In this document: one piece after another, positions 1 to 10,797 of the stretch
Numbering within the stretch: the first letter of the stretch is position 1
Layout: the number at the start of each line of letters is the position of its first letter
Assembly (NCBI GenBank): GCA_025617745.1
Contig: CM046863.1
Location: 16,372,875-16,436,874, forward strand
Origin: Heliocidaris erythrogramma
Lineage: Eukaryota > Echinodermata > Echinoidea > Camarodonta > Echinometridae
Direction of reading: 5' to 3'
DNA length: 64,000 bases
Position numbers and translations under genes: made by a program
Notes under the pieces: model-generated
Told to the model about the DNA's origin: nothing
The model's database searches: none
What the model saw: the letters and a program-made list of their open reading frames with translations, nothing else

Positions 1-278
1 GGGACACATCGAAATGAAATGAAATATAACGATTTATGTTTTACTTTATACATAAAGAAAGATATGTAAGTTATCCTTTATGTACATATTCATTGGACAA
101 TGTTCTCTAAATTCGCCCTCGTTTCTCAACTTGAAATATGTCATTCATATCTCTTTTTGCTTGTGTCAATGTATTCTTGTTATTTTCACATTCTTATTAT
201 CATGTATATAAAGGTGTTTCGTGTAAAAATTATCTTGTAACTCAAAATGTAAAGTTTATATAGAGTCGGTTCATCGAT
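1..278. other. AT-rich stretch without a gene
   Basis: No open frame of coding character, splice-flanked exon or repeat structure is visible here. Confidence 0.5.
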
Positions 279-379
279 TCATCAAACCGTCAAAAGTACA
301 AGTTTGCCGACATCCCATTGAAACTTATGTTAATTTTCAAGCACGCGTTTCAATGGGATGTCGGCGAACCGTTTGATGA
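279..379. repeat. Hairpin-forming inverted repeat
   Basis: The arms at 302-324 and 347-369 are reverse complements over 23 bp with one mismatch (core ATCCCATTGAAAC). Weaker pairing continues outward through TCATCAAACC and GTTTGATGA. It abuts the MITE-like element at 391-530 and may be the remnant of a foldback element into which that one inserted. Confidence 0.6.
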
Positions 380-390
380 AATGCTGCACT

Positions 391-530
391 GGGGCCCGTT
401 GCACAACATTTTCGTTTGAACGAAACTCAGGAAAATCAAACGCAACTTTATTTTCAGCCAGTCAGAAGTACGCATTAAGGACTTGCGTTTGATTTTGCAA
501 TTAAACCCAAGATTTGTGCAACGGGCCCAT
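391..530. mobile_element. Short MITE-like element, TIR GGGCCCGTTGCACAA
   Basis: The 15-bp terminal inverted repeats at 392-406 and 514-528 are perfect. A second inverted pair lies inside (AAAATCAAACGCA near 432-444, TGCGTTTGATTTT near 484-496). The element is about 138 bp and has no coding capacity. This fits a non-autonomous DNA transposon. The superfamily cannot be set because no clear target duplication is seen. Confidence 0.6.
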
Positions 531-841
531 TTCAGTGAGCTATATGGGACAGAGTTTACAAAGCACAACAATTTGCAGTCTTGTACTTTTTAGGACGATA
601 CATTGTAGTTTCATTTCCCCCCTCTGGGCCCATCGAATCAAACCACAGGTTCATCCAAAATTATGCTAATTTATGCGAATTGCAGTTGTCAATGTAAACA
701 TGAAATAACTGCAAAATGTATTTCTTATAGCTTTATTTTTTCCCCACAGGAGCCATTTAACTAAATCCCATCTTCATGCAAAATTATGCTGATTTATGCA
801 AACCATAGTACTCTATATGTACCTTGACAGTTTAAAAAATC
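531..841. other. No gene seen
   Basis: AT-rich sequence with the short phrase 'aaattatgctgatttatgc' recurring near 660, 780 and 1203 in diverged form. No exon or RNA gene is supported. Confidence 0.4.
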
Positions 842-1092
842 GGGGTAACCTCGCTAGTCATAAGGACCGCTATTCATAAGGACCACTTATTCATAAGGAC
901 CGCTAACCATAAACGTGTGACTAAAGTGAATAGTGGTTTTGTATGAATAGCGGTCCTTCTAAATAGCGACCAACCATAGACCTTGCTACTCATTAGGATC
1001 TCCATTAATAAGGACCACTTTTCATAACGCGTGTTAAATGAATACCGGTCCTTATGAATAGCGGTCCTTATGAATAGCGAGCGGTGACCCCT
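842..1092. mobile_element. Foldback MITE built from CATAAGGACCGCTATT repeats
   Basis: The left end carries repeated 'cataaggaccgctattcat' phrases. The right end carries their reverse complements followed by GCGAGCGGTGACCCCT, which mirrors GGGGTAACCTCGCT on the left. The two arms form one imperfect palindrome of about 250 bp. A fragment with a related end (GGTCCTTACGAATAG) lies at 51466-51493, so the family is dispersed. No protein is encoded. Confidence 0.6.
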
Positions 1093-1484
1093 AAAAATCA
1101 AAGTGTCTGAAAATATGCCAAACTTTCCATATGTATGTGTTGTGCCCATAGATTTATTTTTGTCCCAAAGTACCCATCAAATAAACTCACCTCTTCATGT
1201 AACATTATGCTCATTTATTCAAATTTATTGAAATAAATGTGTCCAAGGTGTGAATGCCATTTATATTGTACGTATATTCAAGAGCTTCAGCATCGACATT
1301 TCCTTATTTGGTAATGAAACATATTCATAGAGTCATTTCACTAACCTGCCTGACCTTATTCACCAATATGTTACCATGGTTACAAATCGGAGGAGCTTCT
1401 TTAGTCATATTTTAAGATATCATTGGAATCGTGTGTAAGGCCCTGAGAAAATGCCCCCCTAATTTTTAATGCATTGTACCAAAT
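1093..1484. other. No gene seen
   Basis: AT-rich spacer up to the first TU-like element. No supported feature. Confidence 0.4.
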
Positions 1485-2030
1485 CGTATCCGGACACCTA
1501 CCCCCTAGACAACCACCCCCCGGATAACCACCCCTAGGATAACCACCCTGTAAGACAACTACCCCAACAATTAAGGGGGGGGGGGGGGAGGACAACAAAT
1601 AATCCAGCCGTTTGTCACACACCCCACCCCCTCTCCCTCACGCACTCTACAATTATGCAACTCAATACAAAGCTACCAGCCAGGCGAGTATTAAAGGAAA
1701 CTAGCATTGTGGTTGGTCGATTTAAAAAAATAGTATGGGGTACACAATCATGTTAAGATGGATGAGAAATTCAACTGTACAATGCACCATCAAACACCGA
1801 GTTTAAACACCCAACTTTTAAAACTAAAATGTAATACTAGGGGAAATCTCCCCCCCCCCCCCCCCCTCCCCGTGATCATGGTATAGACACATTTAACTCA
1901 CGTGGTGGGGATTTTATCATTAGGTGGATTTTATCATAATAATGCCAATTTGGGGTACTTTTCCTAGAGGGTGGTTGTCCTGGGGTAGTTGTCCTGGGGT
2001 AGTTGTGCGGGGGGGGGGGGGGCTATATTT

Positions 2031-2435
2031 TTTTTCTGTCAGGACTTGAGCCACCCGACGAGAGAGGGCAGTATTTAAGCGTCAAGAGGGGTGACAATAC
2101 GGTTTATTCCGTCAAGACTAGTCGGCATGAATATTCATGAAAAACAAATTGTAGGGATATAATAAAATGAGTAAACTAGTCACGCAGTTCCTTGTGTGGC
2201 GCATTTGGATTCACGTTGTGCTCGTCATGAAGGAATCACGAGTTCGAGCCTCGGCAGGCTAAGGGGTGTTAGAATTTAGGAAAGTATCATTGAAAAAATT
2301 TTGCTGAAATAAAGTAAGGTGAAACTGATAGAAAATACAAGTCTTAAAGTTGTAGTCTCAAAGTCTCCAAAACGGGGCTTCTTGACGCTCAAATACTGCC
2401 CTCTCTTGTCAGTGGCGCAAATCCTGACAGAAAAA
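2031..2435. mobile_element. Inverted-repeat element with tRNA-like centre, nested in the TU-like element
   Basis: The arms at 2031-2090 and 2374-2435 pair imperfectly over about 55 bp, from TTTTTCTGTCAGGA on the outside to CAGTATTTAAGCGTCAAGA inside. Minisatellite units of the host element continue on both sides, which shows a nested insertion. The interior holds a sequence with Pol III A- and B-box-like motifs. Confidence 0.5.
2184..2262 (+). other. tRNA-like sequence (degenerate A and B boxes)
   Basis: TGGCGCATTTGG (near 2197) resembles an A box, and AGTTCGAGCCT (2241-2251) a B box, at tRNA-like spacing. I could not draw a full acceptor stem, so this is more likely a SINE head or decayed tRNA than a functional gene. 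Confidence 0.35.
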
Positions 2436-2813
2436 ATACGCGTCTGGGGGTAATTGTCCTAGGGGCTGGTTGTCCGGGGGGTAGTTGTCCTGGGGGTAGT
2501 TGTCCTAGGGGGTGGTTGTCCGGGGGGTGGTTGTCCAGGGGGTGGTTGTCCGGGGGTTGTCCTGGGGGTAGTTGTCCTAGGGGGTGGTTGTCCGGGGGGT
2601 AGTTGTCCAGGGGGTAGTTGTCCGGGGGGTAGTTGTCCTGGGGGTAGTTGTCCGGGGGGTAGTTGTCCGGGGGATAGTTGTCGTGGGGGTAGTTGTCCTA
2701 GGGGGTAGTTGTCCTAGGGGGTAGTTGTCTGGGGGTAGTTGTCCTAGAGGGTGGTTATCCTAGGGGTGGTTATCCAGGGTGGTTGTCCAGGGGGTAGGAG
2801 TCCTAGAACCGTA

Positions 2814-3429
2814 CCAAATATATCAGTAGAGAAACTACCCTTAGAACACAGTAACCCCCTTCGAGAATGGAATAGTCCAGTAGCAAAAAGAAGTCACCAC
2901 CAGTTATATCTTCATCATCATTATTGCGTTGCGTTCCTCACTTCAGAGTTCAGTACACATCTTCATCACCCTGTTCCCACTCTCTTTCTCATAATGGTTA
3001 GTAGCGCGCATTTGGGTTTCCGAACATTTTTTCTTGAAAGTTAGTAATGTTCAATATTTTGTCTATGGCAATCCATCAAAAACCCACATAAATTATAGAT
3101 ACTGCCACCATTATTCTTCGACTGAAAACAAAATCCAAGGGTCAGTGATGTCAAGGGTGATTGGTTTCAGAAGCTTGGATAAATTACCTTTATCCTGATA
3201 TAAGACATGTGATTGGTCCAAAATCCAGTGATCATTTTTTTGTCAAAGCTTTAGATAAATCAAGGAGAATGTTGCAAAAATTTCTAGTCAAGAGTCACGT
3301 GACCAGCGTTCGCCTTCCGCGCCCAACTATGTACAAAACGAGCTTTTCTTGCGGGAGATGGTGAGATTAAAACAAATTTTGAAGTGCGTTGTATCGCCTC
3401 AAATCTTTTGAATGTGACGATATTACTTC
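2814..3429. other. No gene seen
   Basis: Ordinary AT-rich sequence between the TU-like element and the LINE tail. Open frames are short and lack any family signature. Confidence 0.4.
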
Positions 3430-3459
3430 CTGATAATTATTCTTACCAGTGTTAAGGTC

Positions 3460-4170
3460 CGTAATAAAACAAACTATATTCACTTTAAGGGAAGGAAGAT
3501 TTGCAATGAGCAACAATTAGTAGTTAGACTGGATGATGTGGAATTGGAGAGGAAGGTTTGTACTAAGTTCCTGGGTGTTCATATTAATGAGAATCTAGAC
3601 TGGGATGACCACCGGAACAGTATAATGTCTCCAATTTCTCGGAGTATTGGGATTTTATATAGAGTAAGATATCTTGTGTCTGACAGAATATTATTGATGA
3701 TATATAATACCTTGTTTGTGCCATATATTTCTTATTGTAATATTCTATGGGCAGTGTCAAAGAGTGTAACAAGTGACATTCATCTGTTACAAAAGAAAGC
3801 TTTAAGAATTTGTGCTGGGGTTGGTTATCGTGAACACACAGATCCCCTGTTTGCTAGGTTTAAATGCCTTAAAGTCGGTGAAATTAATTTTCTTCAAACC
3901 TCTTTATTTATGTATCGTTATAGTACTAATGTTTTACCTGCCTCGTTTTCTTCCATGTTCATGGAAAACAATGCTATTCACTGTTATTCGACGAGACAAG
4001 CAGCAAACTTGCACTTGTTTAATCCACGTACAGTATTGGCACATAAATCAGTGAGACATACTGGTCCAGACGTTTGGAATTCTTTACTAATTGAAACACG
4101 TAATTTGCCTACAATTTACTCTTTTAAAAATGCAGTCAAGCGCATGCTCATTGCAAACATTTTTATTTAA
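3460..4170 (+). pseudogene. Reverse transcriptase C-terminal fragment of a LINE
   Basis: The open frame of about 236 codons has no proper start because it continues from a truncated upstream part. Early residues read NKTNYIHFKGRK, the thumb-region motif that follows the catalytic palm in Jockey/CR1-type reverse transcriptases. Next come FLGVHINENLDWDDH, then YISYCNILWA, and a C-terminal RHTGPDVWNSL motif, all characteristic of this group. The palm motifs including the FADD box are absent. The frame itself is free of stops, so the insertion may be fairly recent. The clade (CR1, Crack, Daphne or similar) cannot be fixed by eye. Confidence 0.75.
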
Positions 4171-4698
4171 GATATTTGTTCTATTAGTTGGTTGTTAATT
4201 CTCCATAACACAGCGTGTACTTAATTATATTATGATTGTATATATTCTATATATGTATACATGTATAATTTGCCATGATATGTAATTATGCGCAGTGGTA
4301 TTGTTAATTAGGGCATCTTCCCACCACCCTCCCTCCCCCTCTCTCTTGCTTGTCTTACGTTTTCTTCTCTCTCTCTTTTCTCTCTGTTTCTCCTTCAGTA
4401 TGGATGGACTGCACCTTTTATCATGTCTACTACATTTTCTTGCTCTAGAACGTACTGTAGAGATTTCAATCTTATTCTTTATCTGTATTTGTATCTGTAT
4501 ATAGTGTATTATATTTGCACTTTTTTGTTGTTGTATTTAATCTATTAATCTATGTTTACTTTTAAGAATGTATGAAATATGTAAGATGTTAGGTATGGCA
4601 AAACTTCAAGCGTGCAGCTTATATTGCCAGACCTCTGTGTGTTTCTATTTTCAAAGTTTGTATGTATGAAACTGATTATTGTGAAACATGCAGGAATC

Positions 4699-4732
4699 AA
4701 ATAAATAAATAAATAAATAAATAAATAAAATA
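4699..4732 (+). repeat. (AAAT)n tail
   Basis: About eight AAAT units end the LINE copy and presumably derive from its reverse-transcribed tail. Confidence 0.8.
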
Positions 4733-4740
4733 ATAAAATA

Positions 4741-5490
4741 TCTGATTTAGGTAATTGTAGATGTCTTTTTGAAGGAGTGCATTCTCCTGGCGTATCATTC
4801 GAATCATCCGTTTGGGACCTACCACTATCATTATAGGTGCGTACATAATGTGATGTGAATAAGCAACTAACAATTACATTTATAAGTGTGATAGAGAGAG
4901 AGAGAGAGAGAGAATGCGAGTTTTGTATAAGATGTCGACTGTATGGGTTTTGGGTATACAAGTGTCCATTTATCACAGCTCTCACTTTATATACACAGCC
5001 TGACAATCGGCTGGTCATTATCACTGTAGAGTAGGTCATAATAGTGACACATGACCTTTGGGTCAAGTTTAATGGATTCTCATAATGGAGTGTCATATAC
5101 AGAGACCAGAATAAGCTGTCATTACAAATATGAACAATATACATCATTTAGGGACTTGATACATTTACTTTGCAAACACAATATCCTTGATACATTTACT
5201 TTGCAAACACAATAGCGAGATGGGTGAATGTTTACATAAAGGGTCAATTATTGCGGAATGTAGAAAGTACCGACAATAAACGATGTGCGAAAATGTGAGC
5301 GTACGATGTCAGAGGAGAGAAAGACGTGAAATAACACTAGCCCTGATCCCTCTGTGCATGATTTCCCACGCTCACTTGGAATGTTGTAGCCCACACCGAC
5401 CTCTCACACAAGCCACGTGATGTTCGCTAAGGCGTTTATTAGCAATACACACATAGAAGGCAAATGATCGTTTCACCCCCAAAATGACCA
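4741..5490. other. No gene; (GA)n tract and a 31-bp tandem duplication
   Basis: A (GA)n microsatellite lies at about 4891-4914. At 5155-5215 the unit CTTGATACATTTACTTTGCA plus its next 11 bases occurs twice head to tail, a simple tandem duplication. No exon is supported. Confidence 0.5.
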
Positions 5491-5493
5491 TAA

Positions 5494-5765
5494 TGTGTTT
5501 GTTGTCAATCTCCTACCCTTGTTTGTTTTCAATCTCCTGCTCTAACCTGTTTGCCTGTTTCTTATCTCACTAATCCCTGCTCCATCCAACCTTACCTACT
5601 AATCCATTCCAGCTTTATGTTATGTAACTGCCCTGTACAGACACGGTGTATATAATGTGTATATATTGGAGTTGTTCCATGAATAAAGACACTTGCAGTT
5701 TGATAGCACATCAGTGCAGTCATGAGTTTGTTCTTTGTCAGCTAGCAACAACAACCAACACAAAA
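5494..5765 (+). repeat. Possible solo LTR
   Basis: The stretch opens near TGTGTTTGTTGTC and closes near AACAACAACCAACACA. It contains a TATA-like GTATATAATGTGTATATA and, about 45 bp downstream, an AATAAA signal. TG...CA ends plus promoter and poly(A) signal suggest a lone LTR. No target duplication or second copy is visible, so the call is weak. Confidence 0.3.
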
Positions 5766-5999
5766 ATCATCATCACTTCACTACTCCTCATAACAATATG
5801 TGTGTGCTGATCCTCTTCCCGTGACTTCATTATACAAGTAAGACATCCAATATCTTTCTTGAGTTATATGTATCTTTTATATCATGTATGATTTGTTAGT
5901 TATTGATTCGCATGGATTGTACGGTTGCTTGATGAGAGAGCGAGAGAGAGAGAGAGAGAGATTAAGGTGATTTAGATGAAATGTTTTATTCCTTTTTAA

Positions 6000-6110
6000 G
6001 AACAAAGAATGTATTAATTTATTTATTTATTTCTGATCTTTTATCAGGGTAGCCCATTCACCATTAAGTAGTGGTCTTCCATGGGGCCCTGAATAATAAT
6101 AAACATATTT
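6000..6110 (-). repeat. Candidate LINE 3' end in minus orientation
   Basis: Read on the minus strand, a G+C-richer phrase (GGGCCCCATGGAAGACCACT, then GGGCTACCCTGATAAA) is followed by (AAAT)n. That is a common architecture for a LINE 3' UTR. No coding part is attached. Confidence 0.35.
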
Positions 6111-7932
6111 ACATCAAAATGCATAACGTATATACATAATAGTTCAAAATAAAAAAATCCTCAGTAAAATTAGAGAGTGCAAACAAAGCAATAATAGACG
6201 TGGCGCAAACTAATACTCATTTGAAAAAAAAAAATCAGTAAACTAGCTCAACTGTAATGCCAATATGAAAATATTGATTCAGTCGCAAATATGTGCACAA
6301 ATCATACTAATATTACAGAATAAGCACTGAGTGTATGTTAGGCTGAGTTATTAAGAATGATTGTTGATATCATAAAATCATTGCTTAGAGATGTATTTAG
6401 CTCTTTATAGAAGTTTATATTATGTAAGAATTAAGAATTTATACCAAGCTGACTGTTAATAAGAATTTGTATCTTAAGATAAATGATTGGGTATGACAAA
6501 GTAGGATTAAATTATAGTGTGAACACACCTCATGTTGATCCGTGTACAAGAAACATTGTTGTGTATAGCCGCAGAACATGATTCTGGACCAACTCTATAC
6601 AAACACCAGACTGGATGTGAACACAGCCAAGGGACAAAGATATTAACTCACTTCGTGCGCTTGACTGGTATCACACGTGCGTAGCAGATTTATTTGCATC
6701 ATGAAAAATGATCGATATGCAGGCGGCGAGGACAATAAATCCACAACCCTGAACCGAAACTGTAACGAGCGCGTGCCACCTATCCATGTCCCGCCCTGTT
6801 TACTCAAGACAAGATCTGCAAGTTCAGAATCTGATAGTATTATGACAAATTGTCATATATACCATAAATCATAGAGCCTATGAATCTAGCTTTGTCAGTC
6901 GCTGTTTGCACCACGAGTATTTATATACGGTATGTTGCTACAATAAAAGCCAGTGATCAAGTGCAGTCTAAATAATTCAACATTTCAGACCCTTGTTACC
7001 TGCGATGTGCCCACGACATGATTCATATTTTCATGGATGTTGAATTGTTTTCCTCGAGAAAAACGCGATGAGAACTTATAGCCAAACGTGGCTGTTTTAT
7101 ATTAAAGTTTTACTAAATTAGAGAGAAAATGGGTGCTCTTTCCATGTAGTTTTGCCTTCTAATCACGAAACTGCAAATCGATTGTCCAAATTATGTCTCG
7201 TTTTGGCGAAAAAGGGGGAAAAGTAGAGGTTTTGTGACCGTTCCTTAAAACTCGTGAGCTGATTGGCTAACCCCCAAGTGACGTATGAAAAGTAAGAGGC
7301 ACAAGATCTGCAGGCTGCAGCATATAATATTGTACACAGAATGCGGTATTTGACTCGTCTGTTCAACGGACAATTTATGAAAATAGGAAATTAATCAATA
7401 TAATCTTAGGAGTGAATAATCATTAGCAATATATTTTCTACAAGATCAGAAAACGCTTTTGCCCAAATATACAGCACTTGTTTTGTTTTCTAGCTTTTCT
7501 TTTGAACAATGTTCTCATCCATCTGAGCTTGCCGAACGAAAGTTTTGCATTGGTCATAAACGCGTGCACAGCCGTTTTATGCGTCTGTATGTACAATGTC
7601 CTACACATCTTTAATACGGCATGTTCCCCTCGTACATAGCGACTGGTGAACGCTTTAGTTTTGTTTATTTCACTTACGGCTTTTTTTTTTAAATTCGCTT
7701 TACATAGTACGTTATTACTGACTTAGAGTTTTGGCTGAATTCGAGTAACTTATATAGAGAGAGGAAAAGTGTCCGCGATTGCGAGTTGGAGGACTTTTCT
7801 GAGCCATGCAGATACGAACTCTGATTTATCAGATGATTTATCAGACCCCTAAGGCAAAGAAGCTCGAGTGGCAAGGGGGAATTCGACCATATTATATGTT
7901 TTAACCCCTCACAGAATACGGTGAAGGGCCGT
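6111..7932. other. No gene seen
   Basis: Unremarkable sequence. Open frames of 60-67 codons on either strand show no family motif or splice-site framing. Confidence 0.4.
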
Positions 7933-7940
7933 GGGTGAAG

Positions 7941-7983
7941 TAACTCCAGGGAGCTCCAACGCGTTGGAGCTCCCTGGAGTTAC
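7941..7983. repeat. Near-perfect palindrome flanked by GGGTGAAG
   Basis: Together with the preceding base, 7940-7983 is a 44-bp perfect palindrome centred on CAACGCGTTG, with arms GTAACTCCAGGGAGCTCC. Copies of GGGTGAAG lie immediately on both sides (7933-7940 and 7984-7991). Confidence 0.85.
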
Positions 7984-7991
7984 GGGTGAAG

Positions 7992-8064
7992 TAGACCGAA
8001 AATGCTGTCTCTCGTTCGTTAGGTCGTCTTAGCTAAAGAACGAGAGACAGAATTTTCGGTCTAC
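7992..8064. repeat. Second palindromic insert flanked by GGGTGAAG
   Basis: The 73-bp insert has arms TAGACCGAAAATGCTGTCTC and its near reverse complement, around a short non-paired centre. GGGTGAAG flanks it at 7984-7991 and 8065-8072. Eight-base duplications beside short TIR inserts are the pattern left by hAT- or P-type transposition. Neither insert encodes anything. Confidence 0.8.
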
Positions 8065-8072
8065 GGGTGAAG

Positions 8073-9580
8073 CTGCTGCAGCTGCTATCATTGAAAAACA
8101 GATTGGAAGACTTGACTCCAAGTCTGATCGTTTGAATAGCTGAATCTTTTAGCTAGCTTATCCTTCTCTTCATGCCAAATTCGGAATACAGGCCAGGATC
8201 CTCAAAATTATCTTCGGCAAAGTGATCGCTGCAGATTGTACTCCACTCACTTGGCTGGCCCTTGCCACTCTGCCCGCGTGAGCTTTACATTTGCGACCCA
8301 CAATTTCCGTAGATTTTCATATTTAGGAAAATGATGTAGGCTTACACCATCTTTAGGGGTCTTGCTACAGCCCGCAACTATACACCGATTAGGCATTATT
8401 GATGAAACTGTGTCCCAAAATCAAAGTTATTGTGAGGAATTAAACCGCGAAAATACGCAATGCAAATGGTCGATGCGGTGAATATCATCCTCGGCACCGG
8501 GCTGGGCCTGCCGGGGGCCTCCGGGCGCGCACGGTATAGGTTAGTGGAATATTTTCTCTTACTTTTCATGCGTCACAGATCACGTGATCACGATGTCGCT
8601 TCGCTGTGTTTTTTGGGGGGCGGGGCTTATGACAGCATAAATGTACTTTTCAAATGATTATAAAATATGACTGAAAGCATACAAAATTGTGTTATGGATA
8701 TTTTTTGGCTCCTGATGACACCCTCCTACGAAAAATGGGCAATTATTTTTTTTATTTTAGTGACCCTTTAAGGTGAAATATGGATACTGTAGTTTCATAA
8801 ACCTTTCGCCCCAAGACTGACAAATAATTCATGCACGAGTACTGAGAGAAAGAAAAAAGCGTGTCTCAAATTTTGGGCCCTTTTGAAAAGTGACCATTTA
8901 TGAAAAGTCATGCTAGTGTAAACTCTCCCAAGATGGTATGCAGAGAAAGTCATCTAATAGGCTCGAAGCTTTGTTTGAGAATAGTCACATGTAAACACAT
9001 ATTGTTTAAGTTTAGTGGAAGGAAAGTTCCTTGCAGAGATAACATGATCGGTTGTTATTATGGTATGACCGCTGGCCTATGTTCCATTTAATTGATAAAA
9101 CCGGTGGAAAGATTTTAGTTTAGATTTTAAACCTGAAAATTACTTTTAACCAAATGCAGGTAATTTTTATTTTGAATTTAGACAGTTCCTACAAAACATG
9201 AGATTAAAGATAATTTGGAAATTATTTTGATAGATTTAAAATATTTATTAACATGTTATGATATTTCGATAATTATTAATTATTTATAATATAATATAAT
9301 ATAATTATTATATAGTTATTGATGAGACCAGATTTAATACTAATTCAGAAATAATTAATATCTATGTTTATTATACTGAAAGTGAATATTCAAATATATC
9401 AAAGAATTAACTTTAAAATCTCAATAAGTTTAAACCAAAGAATCACAAAACAGTAAAATGTTAGTGTGTTACTTTTTGCATTTATTACACGGAAAGCACG
9501 TGATTATGGTTATTGAATATAACGGGAATAAATGATCACTTTACTTGTTATACTTCTCATAACAAATCACTAGCGTAACC
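8073..9580. other. No supported gene; G+C-rich patch and AT-rich tail
   Basis: A local G+C-rich patch at about 8460-8530 contains a short open frame without recognisable motif. From 9080 to 9450 the sequence is extremely AT-rich. A 22-base G run lies at about 9586-9607. Confidence 0.4.
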
Positions 9581-9739
9581 AATGGTGGGGGGGGGGGGGG
9601 GGGGGGGTCAAAGGGGCCCCTGACAACTTTTTACCAACCCCCCAAAAAAGTATAGATCCCCCTTTGTTTTAGAACTTTTTTTTTGCTTGTCAGAGAATAG
9701 AGAATTGGACACCATATAATCCTGTAACCCAGGCTCCCC

Positions 9740-9935
9740 ACTGAGCGACTTTTGAGGGGCTTGTCTCGAATGGGTGGGTTGCTGGAGCGGGATGGGAGCG
9801 GGAACGGGGACACCCTTTCGAGACAAGCCCCCCCCCCCCCCCCCGGTTATCTCGAATGGACGCCTTCCCAGCGAGAAGTTCAATGAACGCGCCACTTCGA
9901 GACAACGGGGGGGGGGGGGGGGGGGGGCTTTCCTC
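9740..9935. repeat. Dispersed foldback repeat with CGAGACAAGCC ends (copy 1)
   Basis: The unit contains GGCTTGTCTCGAATGGGTGG, a G-rich centre (GAGCGGGATGGGAGCGGGA), and TTTCGAGACAAGCC, so its ends pair. A downstream part reads AGCGAGAAGTTCAATGAACG. An inverted copy lies at 49930-50110. C and G runs of 16-20 bases interrupt both copies. Confidence 0.65.
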
Positions 9936-10204
9936 GAATGGGTGTGTTGACTAGACTTTTGTCACAGACGTTTTAGAAATTTTTGAAAATGTACTCTTGC
10001 TTTTTTTTTTTCGTTTTTCTTTTGTCTAAGATGTAGAAAATATAATAAAACAGTATCTAAAAAAAAAGCTTTTGACAAGGAAATCATTATTTGTGCAAAA
10101 TAAATAGCAGAATTGAATAATTATGCATTAAAACACACGGGGACACAAGGGCAAGTGGCGTAGATAGGATTTTTGTATTTATTTATTTATTATTTTTGTT
10201 TGGC

Positions 10205-10335
10205 GTGACCTGGGCCCCGTAACATAAAGAGTGTTTATAAACTCCGATCAAGCGCTAATGGCAATCAATCGCTAAAATCCGTAACACAAAGCCCCCCCCC
10301 CCGGGCCCCTTCAATCAAAGGCTATTAGAGCTTGA
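10205..10335. repeat. MITE-like GGGCCCCGTAACA repeat
   Basis: GGGCCCCGTAACATAAAGAG opens the stretch, and a second GTAACACAAAGC phrase next to GGGCCCC follows about 80 bp on. The pieces suggest a degraded small inverted-repeat element with CCGTAACA(C/T)AAAG ends. Confidence 0.35.
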
Positions 10336-10507
10336 TTCATAGCGATCGATCGTTATTAATTTTTGCAATGAATTTAAATAACAGGTAACGACTTGTCTTG
10401 AGACTATGACAATTCCACATTTTCCCGCTGATTATCGCTGAAAGCATGACTGGAAAAATGAGGTAAGTACCTCCGTTTTATTCATATTATATGACGATGT
10501 CAATATA

Positions 10508-10797
10508 TTTTAATAAATCATAACAATTATGTAAAATTCTAATGTAAGTAGCATTCTATGACAATGAATTGTGCATATATAAAGATGAAAGCTGATATTT
10601 TACCGGAATTAAGACGCCTTTTTATCCTATCGCGCAACCCTGTTTCAGTGGCAAGAAGCACACGCTGACGGAACAACCAAGGGTCCTTCGCCCGTGATCT
10701 CCGGCAGACCTCGCGTTGCTTGCCCGGTGGGTTGTGTACGGCAAAATTTTTTTTTCTGACTTGGACGATGCAAATTTCATTGTGCTTGTAAAACTAA
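10508..10797. repeat. 290-bp dispersed repeat (copy 1)
   Basis: About 290 bp are shared with 49028-49318 in the same orientation at roughly 95 percent identity by eye. The AT-rich ends bracket a G+C-richer core of about 150 bp. On the minus strand the core is open for about 50 codons in both copies (NPPGKQ...RRLNSGK). No terminal repeats or Pol III boxes are evident. Whether it is an exon-derived repeat or a transposon fragment is unresolved. Confidence 0.7.

Larger units (their letters stand above)
1485..2813. mobile_element. TU-like foldback element with minisatellite terminal arms
   Basis: The left arm (about 1485-1575) reads as CCACCCCCNGGACAACTAC-type units. The right arm (about 1950-2020 and 2440-2813) reads as the complementary unit GGGGGTAGTTGTCCT, 15 bp, with around 25 imperfect copies in which GTAG alternates with GTGG and CCT with CCG or CCA. 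The outermost sequence contains CGTATCCGG on the left. From memory of the literature, sea-urchin TU elements have inverted repeats whose outer domain is a tandem 15-bp repeat, and this matches that plan. The interior has no transposase. A separate 400-bp inverted-repeat element (2031-2435) has inserted inside the right arm. Long G runs lie at 1576-1588 and 2009-2022. Confidence 0.6.
3430..4740 (+). mobile_element. 5'-truncated non-LTR retrotransposon (Jockey/CR1-group-like 3' end)
   Basis: This is the last third of a reverse transcriptase followed by about 560 bp of 3' UTR and an (AAAT)n tail at about 4699-4732, the usual form of a LINE copy truncated at its 5' end. The upstream boundary is approximate, where in-frame similarity fades. 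No target-site duplication was identified. The RT catalytic domain is missing, so the copy is dead. Confidence 0.7.

Noticed and set aside
1950-2813. CRISPR-like regular repeats
   Set aside because: The 15-bp units are directly adjacent, degenerate and without unique spacers, and occur inverted at the other end. They form a minisatellite arm in animal DNA.
4545-5147. 200-codon minus-strand ORF
   Set aside because: It runs across the LINE 3' UTR, its (AAAT)n tail and a (GA)n tract in antisense, which gives low-complexity residues and no domain.
8460-8657. Short G+C-rich ORF after an ATGCAAAT motif
   Set aside because: No TATA box at a useful distance, no recognised motif, and the frame runs into ordinary AT-rich sequence. 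Kept only as a note.
9608-9905. Three overlapping minus-strand ORFs around 9.6-9.9 kb
   Set aside because: They read through G/C runs in a dispersed repeat, and Gly/Pro/Arg content explains the openness.
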